Positions 39,136 through 42,923 of a DNA stretch of 42,923 bases are shown one piece after another. A program made the position numbers and the translations under genes. Origin of the DNA: CAZONU01 sp965370045 (lineage in GTDB: Bacteria > Planctomycetota > SZUA-567 > JAKLDR01); NCBI GenBank assembly GCA_965370045.1, contig CBDUSI010000027.1, forward strand, positions 1 through 42,923, in the 5' to 3' direction. The notes below the pieces were generated by a model. That model was not told the DNA's origin and searched no databases. It saw only the letters and a list, made by a program, of their open reading frames with translations. Position 1 is the stretch's first letter, and every line of letters starts with the position of its first letter.

Positions 39136-39537
39136 ATGCCCAAGGTAACCGCCAACTGGCTCCGCGAGTTCCAGATGCAGATAAACGACGGCCGTCACCA
39201 ATGGCTGGCCGACATGCCCGCCGACAAGGGCGGCTCGGACGTGGAACCCAGCCCCCTCGACATGCTCTGCGCCGCGCTGGCTGCCTGCAAATGCTTCATG
39301 GTCAAGAAGTACGCGGCCACCAGCAAGCTGCCGGTGGAGGACGTCATCGTCGAAGTGAACGGCAGCTTCCGCGACGAGAGCGACTACGGCACTTTCGAGA
39401 TGACCGCCGAGGTCAAGGTCAAGGGCGACCTCTCCGAGAAGGACCTCCAGCGCCTGCTGCGCGCCGCCGAGACCTGCCCGGTGAAGCAGGCGGTCGTGGG
39501 CCTCAAAGACGTCAAGTGCTCCGTCGCCAAGATTTAG
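39136..39537 (+). CDS. OsmC-family protein
   Basis: A 133-residue OsmC/Ohr-type protein, a dimeric fold that reduces organic hydroperoxides through two cysteines. The first Cys lies in the helix SPLDMLCAALAACKCFMV and the second in the C-terminal AAETCPVKQAV, both at the expected places. Strand VIVEVNGSFRDE and the TFEMTAEVKVKGDLSEKDL segment are typical. It could protect against peroxides or belong to the YhfA-like group of unknown substrate, and sequence alone does not decide. The ATG follows GAGGAGG, with a clear promoter upstream. Confidence 0.92.
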   Translation: MPKVTANWLREFQMQINDGRHQWLADMPADKGGSDVEPSPLDMLCAALAACKCFMVKKYAATSKLPVEDVIVEVNGSFRDESDYGTFEMTAEVKVKGDLSEKDLQRLLRAAETCPVKQAVVGLKDVKCSVAKI

Positions 39538-39563
39538 ACAGTCTGCGGGCCGCGCTGACCTGT

Positions 39564-39569
39564 TATAAT
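39564..39569 (+). promoter_or_regulatory. -10 box of the exported protein gene at 39609
   Basis: Perfect TATAAT in the context TTATAATATAGG, with a leader of about 33 bases. No good -35 box is seen at 16-18 bases; the nearest match is TAGACA at 23 bases. Confidence 0.45.
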
Positions 39570-39608
39570 ATAGGCGGAAGGTTCATGCGCCTTCGGGAGG
39601 ATGGCTCC

Positions 39609-40391
39609 ATGCGCGTCAAGATGTTCCTCGCGGCCTCGCTGCTCCTGGCCGCCGGGACCGCCGCCGGCGGCGAGAAGAGGCCCCCCCCGCCGCCCCTGCG
39701 CGTCGGGGAACCGGTCAAGCTCAACGACGCCAAGCCCGCCGGGACGCTGACCGGCTGGGTCTGCATGGTCGGCAACGTGCGCTTCAAGCTGCGCATCGAG
39801 AGCGCCGCCGGCGACGACAAGTTCAAGCCCGGCAGGGAAGTGATGCTCGTCCCCCGCCACGTCAAAGTCCGGCGCCGCAAGAAGGACCGCTGGATTCCCG
39901 AGAGGAAAGAGGCGGAGAGCTTCCGGCGGATAAGGTTCGCCGACCGGCTGGAGGTGCAGTGGCACCAGCAGGACAAGCGCACAGTCGTCGCCGCGCTCAA
40001 GCTGCTGGCCGCCTTCCCCCGCGGCGAGAGCACCGTCACCGGCAAGGGCCACCGGCGCTTCAAGCACGGCTTCGAGCTGATACTTACCAAGACGCCCAAG
40101 GGCGGCGAGTACCTGGTCGGCCAGCGGGTTTTCTTCTCGGTTCCCCGGGTCAGGAACAAGAAGGGCAAGTGGCAGCCCGACCCAGAGAAGCTCAAGCTCA
40201 TCGAGATATGCCAGAAGAACCGTTTACTCCAAGTCAAGACCCGCCTGGGCAGATGGCTGTTCTACCAGGAGGTCAAGGACATCGGCGAAGCCCCCGGGGA
40301 CGGCAAGCCTCCCCCGAAGGAGAAGCCCAAGCCCCGTGACAAGAAGCCCCCGCCGCCGCCGGAATCCAAGGGCGACCCCGAGCCGCTGTAA
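39609..40391 (+). CDS. exported basic protein of unknown function
   Basis: A 260-residue secreted protein with signal peptide MRVKMFLAASLLLAAGTAAG and a Pro-rich start of the mature chain. It seems to hold two related beta-domains: GTLTGWVCMVGNVRFKLRIE followed by PGREVMLVPRHVKVRRRKK, and STVTGKGHRRFKHGFELIL followed by VGQRVFFSVPRVRNKKGKW, so an internal duplication is likely. Each ends in a valine-rich strand plus a Lys/Arg cluster. The C-terminal 30 residues are Lys/Pro-rich. No family is recognised. The ATG at 39609 follows GGGAGG at 8 bases; an in-frame ATG at 39585 would spoil the signal peptide. A perfect TATAAT lies upstream. Confidence 0.75.
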   Translation: MRVKMFLAASLLLAAGTAAGGEKRPPPPPLRVGEPVKLNDAKPAGTLTGWVCMVGNVRFKLRIESAAGDDKFKPGREVMLVPRHVKVRRRKKDRWIPERKEAESFRRIRFADRLEVQWHQQDKRTVVAALKLLAAFPRGESTVTGKGHRRFKHGFELILTKTPKGGEYLVGQRVFFSVPRVRNKKGKWQPDPEKLKLIEICQKNRLLQVKTRLGRWLFYQEVKDIGEAPGDGKPPPKEKPKPRDKKPPPPPESKGDPEPL

Positions 40392-40407
40392 TCTTCGGGC
40401 CGCTCGC

Positions 40408-40436
40408 TTGACTCCCCGCCGCGCGCGGGCTAACAT
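40408..40436 (+). promoter_or_regulatory. sigma-70 promoter placing transcription at the ruvB start codon
   Basis: TTGACT (40408-40413), a 17-base spacer and TAACAT (40431-40436). Transcription is expected near 40443, next to the ATG at 40444, which has no Shine-Dalgarno sequence. Confidence 0.5.
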
Positions 40437-40443
40437 CGGCTCC

Positions 40444-41496
40444 ATGACCATGCCCGAATTCGAAGACCTGCCCGCTGGCGAGCGCCCGGTGAGCGGCCGG
40501 GCCCTGCCCGACGACGAGCAGCTCGACAAGACCCTGCGCCCGACGAGCTTCGCGGAGTTCATCGGCCAGGGGGCCCTCAAGCACAACCTGGAGGTTTACA
40601 TAGAAGCCGCCCGCAAGCGCGGCGAGCCCCTGGACCACGTGCTGCTCTCCGGCCCCCCGGGCCTCGGCAAGACGACGCTGGCGGGGATCATCGCGCACGA
40701 GATGGGCGCCGGCTTCCGGACCACCAGCGGCCCGGCGCTGGAGCGCCCCGGCGACCTGGTGGGCATCTTGACCGGCCTGGAAGCCGGCGACGTGCTCTTC
40801 ATCGACGAGGTACACCGCACCGGCCCGGTGGTCGAGGAATATCTCTACTCGGCGATGGACGACTTCCGCATCGACGTGGTCATCGACAAGGGCCCCGGCG
40901 CGCGCGCCGTGAAGATCGACATCAAGCCCTTCACCCTGGTGGCGGCGACCACGCGCGAGGGACTGCTGACCGGGCCCTTCCGCTCGCGCTTCGGCATCCC
41001 CGAGAAGCTGGGCTTCTACCCGCCCGAGGAACTCACTGACATAGTAACCCGCTCGGCGGGGATCCTCGGCGTGCAGGTGGACGACGATGGCGCGGAGGAG
41101 CTGGCCCGGCGCGCGCGGGGCACGCCGAGGGTGGCCAACCGCTTCCTCAAGCGCGTCCGGGACGTGGCCGAGGTGGCCGGCGCGGCAATAGTAACCGCGG
41201 AGATCGCCCGCAAGGGGCTGGCCATGCTGGGCGTCGACCAGCGCGGCCTGGACGACATGGACCGGCAGATACTCGACGCCGTCAGGAAGCACGGCGGCGG
41301 TCCGGTGGGCCTCAAGACCATCGCGGTCACCGTCGGCGAGGAGGAGGACACCATCACCGAGGTCTACGAGCCCTTCCTCATCCAGCAGGGCTTCGTGCAG
41401 AAGACCCCCAAGGGCCGCTGCCTGAGTCCCGCGGGCTGGGAGGCGCTCGGCGAGAAGCCTCCGGCGGGGGCCAGGGGCCAGCCGCAGCTCTTCTAG
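40444..41496 (+). CDS. ruvB: Holliday junction branch-migration ATPase RuvB
   Basis: A 350-residue RuvB, the hexameric motor that drives branch migration of Holliday junctions with RuvA. Seen are LRPTSFAEFIGQ, Walker A GPPGLGKTT (70-78), TTSGPALERPGDL, Walker B VLFIDEVHR, the AMDDFRIDVVIDKG segment, sensor 1 ATTREGLL, the arginine-finger region FRSRFGIPEKL, sensor 2 GTPRVANRFLKRVRD and the C-terminal winged helix. Length and motifs are normal. No ruvA or ruvC is in the window, so the usual ruvABC order is broken. A second ATG (third codon) at 40450 is an alternative start. The gene at 41527 follows by 30 bases. Confidence 0.95.
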   Translation: MTMPEFEDLPAGERPVSGRALPDDEQLDKTLRPTSFAEFIGQGALKHNLEVYIEAARKRGEPLDHVLLSGPPGLGKTTLAGIIAHEMGAGFRTTSGPALERPGDLVGILTGLEAGDVLFIDEVHRTGPVVEEYLYSAMDDFRIDVVIDKGPGARAVKIDIKPFTLVAATTREGLLTGPFRSRFGIPEKLGFYPPEELTDIVTRSAGILGVQVDDDGAEELARRARGTPRVANRFLKRVRDVAEVAGAAIVTAEIARKGLAMLGVDQRGLDDMDRQILDAVRKHGGGPVGLKTIAVTVGEEEDTITEVYEPFLIQQGFVQKTPKGRCLSPAGWEALGEKPPAGARGQPQLF

Positions 41497-41526
41497 CCCA
41501 CGCGGGCAACCAGAGGAAACGCTATC

Positions 41527-42447
41527 TTGATCGGCCGCATCCGCAAGCTCATGCGCGCGCCGCTGGCCCGGCCGCCGGGGTTCACGCGTCACCCACGACT
41601 CTACCGGTTCGCGCCGGAGTGGGGGATGGCCTGCCTGTACACTGCCACTTTCGCCAATTTACTCTGGAGTCCGGGAGCCCTGGGCTCCCTGTTGGGCGCG
41701 GCGAGCATAGCCTACGCGACAGCCATGTTTGTGTTGATCCTCTATCCGATGTCCCTTGCCGTACTGCTGGCCACCGTGGATCGCAGCCGCGGCGCAACCG
41801 AATCGCTGCTGCTCACCCCGCTGGACCGCTCGCGCCTAGTCTGGGGACGTTTTCTCAACGTAACCATCCCCTGGCTGCGCGCGTTCGTGTACCTCCTGCC
41901 AGCCTACTTCGTCATTGCCGGCAGCATCAGGGTGGGCTACACCCGAGGCTGGCCTAACCCCATCCTGCACGCCCTGGACTGCGCTTTCTCGCTCGTGCCG
42001 CTCTTCGTCGCGGAGTTGGCCTTCGATGTGAACTGGGGCGCGACGATGCTGCGGTGGAACGGTTCGGGGTTTCTGCTGATACTGCTCCGGCTGGTCAACG
42101 ATCTCTCGGTGTTTCTGTTCGTGACCGGTGCCTCCCTCTACATCTCGACCGGCGCGAGAAGCACCGTCCGCGCCATGCTGCGCAGCTTCGTTCTCGTTCC
42201 CGCGGCGCTCCTCAGCGTCCTGATGCTCGACTACTGGTGGCTGTACCTGCATGACCTCCTGGATTCGCCGCTCGGCAACACAGTCACAACCGCGGGGTAC
42301 GGAATCCTGGCGGTCTCCATGATGCTGCTCCGCTTCTTCCTGGCCTGGTACCTCGTGCGCCGCACCGCGCGCAACTTCGACTGGTACGCCCTCGGTGAGG
42401 AGCCCCCGGCGGGAAAGGCCAGCCGCAGCCCTTCCAGCCACCCTTGA
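41527..42447 (+). CDS. ABC-2-type permease-like membrane protein
   Basis: A 306-residue membrane protein with about seven helices (near 35-50, 60-80, 110-130, 150-170, 180-200, 218-235 and 255-275). The segment RGATESLLLTPLDRSRLVWGRF matches the cytoplasmic coupling motif of ABC-2 exporter permeases (LLTPLxxxxLxxGK-like), so it may be the membrane half of an exporter. No ATP-binding partner is adjacent in the window. The TTG at 41527 follows AGAGGAAA at a rather long distance, and an internal ATG at 41551 is possible. It lies 30 bases after ruvB and is probably co-transcribed. The 161 bases after it hold no gene; TATAGT at 42568 may be a weak -10 for the next gene. Confidence 0.75.
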   Translation: MIGRIRKLMRAPLARPPGFTRHPRLYRFAPEWGMACLYTATFANLLWSPGALGSLLGAASIAYATAMFVLILYPMSLAVLLATVDRSRGATESLLLTPLDRSRLVWGRFLNVTIPWLRAFVYLLPAYFVIAGSIRVGYTRGWPNPILHALDCAFSLVPLFVAELAFDVNWGATMLRWNGSGFLLILLRLVNDLSVFLFVTGASLYISTGARSTVRAMLRSFVLVPAALLSVLMLDYWWLYLHDLLDSPLGNTVTTAGYGILAVSMMLLRFFLAWYLVRRTARNFDWYALGEEPPAGKASRSPSSHP

Positions 42448-42608
42448 TATGACCTTAAACACTTATACCCGCTGGCCTTAAGCCACGCCATCGGCCGTTT
42501 CCTGACCCTCTCGGCGGCCCAGAATGTCCCATTTTGTGGCGAACCTTTTTCCATATATTGTCGTTACTATAGTGTACCGGAAATCACCCCCGAAACGAGG
42601 AGAGTTTC

Positions 42609-42923
42609 ATGGCCACTTCAACCGACCTTCGCGCAGCCATCGAGGAAGTTCAGGAGCAGCTCCCCGAGGAGCAGATGCCCGAAGGCGAGGGCCTCGAAGG
42701 CGCTTACGAAGCGGACTGGTCCACGCGCATGGAGCAGCGCGTCGGCGCGCTGCCCTGGTGGGTCATCAGCGCCGTCGTCCATTCGGTGATCTTCCTGCTG
42801 GCCACGCTCTTGACCGTGGCCATGCCTGGGGCGCAGACCGACGAGGTGGTCATCACCTCCGACGTCGCCAAGAAGCCCAAGGAGAAGTACGACCCCAAGA
42901 AGAAGCGCGACATCTTCAAGAAC
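42609..42923 (+). CDS. membrane-anchored protein, 5' part (runs off the window)
   Basis: The first 105 residues of a longer protein. The N-terminal 45 residues are acidic and cytoplasmic (EEVQEQLPEEQMPEGEGLEG), followed by PWWVISAVVHSVIFLLATLL, one membrane helix, and a Lys-rich outer stretch. The PWWV-S-x-x-x-H-x-x-x-x-L anchor is one I recall from large planctomycete-type envelope proteins in TonB/ExbD-like or prenyltransferase-repeat contexts, but the diagnostic part lies outside the window. The ATG follows GAGGAG at 7 bases. Confidence 0.75.
   Translation, partial: MATSTDLRAAIEEVQEQLPEEQMPEGEGLEGAYEADWSTRMEQRVGALPWWVISAVVHSVIFLLATLLTVAMPGAQTDEVVITSDVAKKPKEKYDPKKKRDIFKN

Overview
This is a GC-rich bacterial chromosomal window with 43 protein-coding genes, two of them cut by the window ends. 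I see no rRNA, tRNA, CRISPR array, transposase or phage gene. An lpxD gene (lipid A synthesis), several lipoproteins and exported proteins, and sigma-70-type promoters indicate a Gram-negative cell with an outer membrane. The style of several genes points, at modest confidence, to a planctomycete or related PVC-type lineage, probably from a metagenome: an ECF sigma factor fused to a membrane segment and beta-propeller, a Gfo/Idh/MocA-aldo/keto reductase fusion, a ThuA protein opposite a sugar-type amidohydrolase, a Ser/Thr kinase, and many exported proteins of unknown function. No marker gene in the window settles the phylum.

Layout. 1-6.1 kb: 3' end of comM, a small AT-richer gene, an endonuclease/exonuclease/phosphatase lipoprotein, a DUF5610-like protein, and an ABC exporter with unusual N-terminal domains coupled to a DUF1854 protein. 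6.1-10.8 kb: a membrane FMN/cysteine-pair redox protein, a PPC-domain protein and an exonuclease-helicase of the DinG family. 10.8-17 kb: FmdB-type zinc ribbon, a translationally coupled TPR lipoprotein-rarA-kinase operon, a small lipoprotein and hisG. 17-19.8 kb: an AT-richer accessory stretch with a DUF488-DUF488-dual-OB cassette, intergenic repeat debris, and a hypothetical gene carrying an in-frame palindromic repeat. 19.9-24.4 kb: a DUF2752 membrane protein with a 46-residue partner, an exported protein, the sigma-propeller gene (frameshifted here) and a small membrane protein. 24.4-31.7 kb: udg4, thiC, a repeat-rich exported protein, three tandem proteins sharing one type of membrane anchor, a PPOX-like protein, lpxD and mntP. 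31.7-42.9 kb: a palindromic repeat, the oxidoreductase fusion with a divergent AraC regulator, exported proteins including a degenerate metallopeptidase, the amidohydrolase/ThuA pair, osmC-like, ruvB, an ABC-2-like membrane protein and the start of another membrane-anchored protein.

How the genes work together. DNA repair and replication functions are scattered through the window (ComM, DinG, RarA, UDG4, RuvB). Promoters of the form TTGAxx-N16-19-TAxxxT can be read by eye in front of many transcription units. In several genes without a Shine-Dalgarno sequence the promoter lies so close to the start codon that the mRNA should be leaderless or nearly so (ABC exporter, TPR lipoprotein, mntP, ruvB).

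No single new system is proven. The best candidates for something undescribed are the DUF488-DUF488-dual-OB cassette, the ABC/DUF1854 pair with its zinc ribbon, and the three-gene common-anchor cluster. All function statements come from reading motifs by eye, without database searches.
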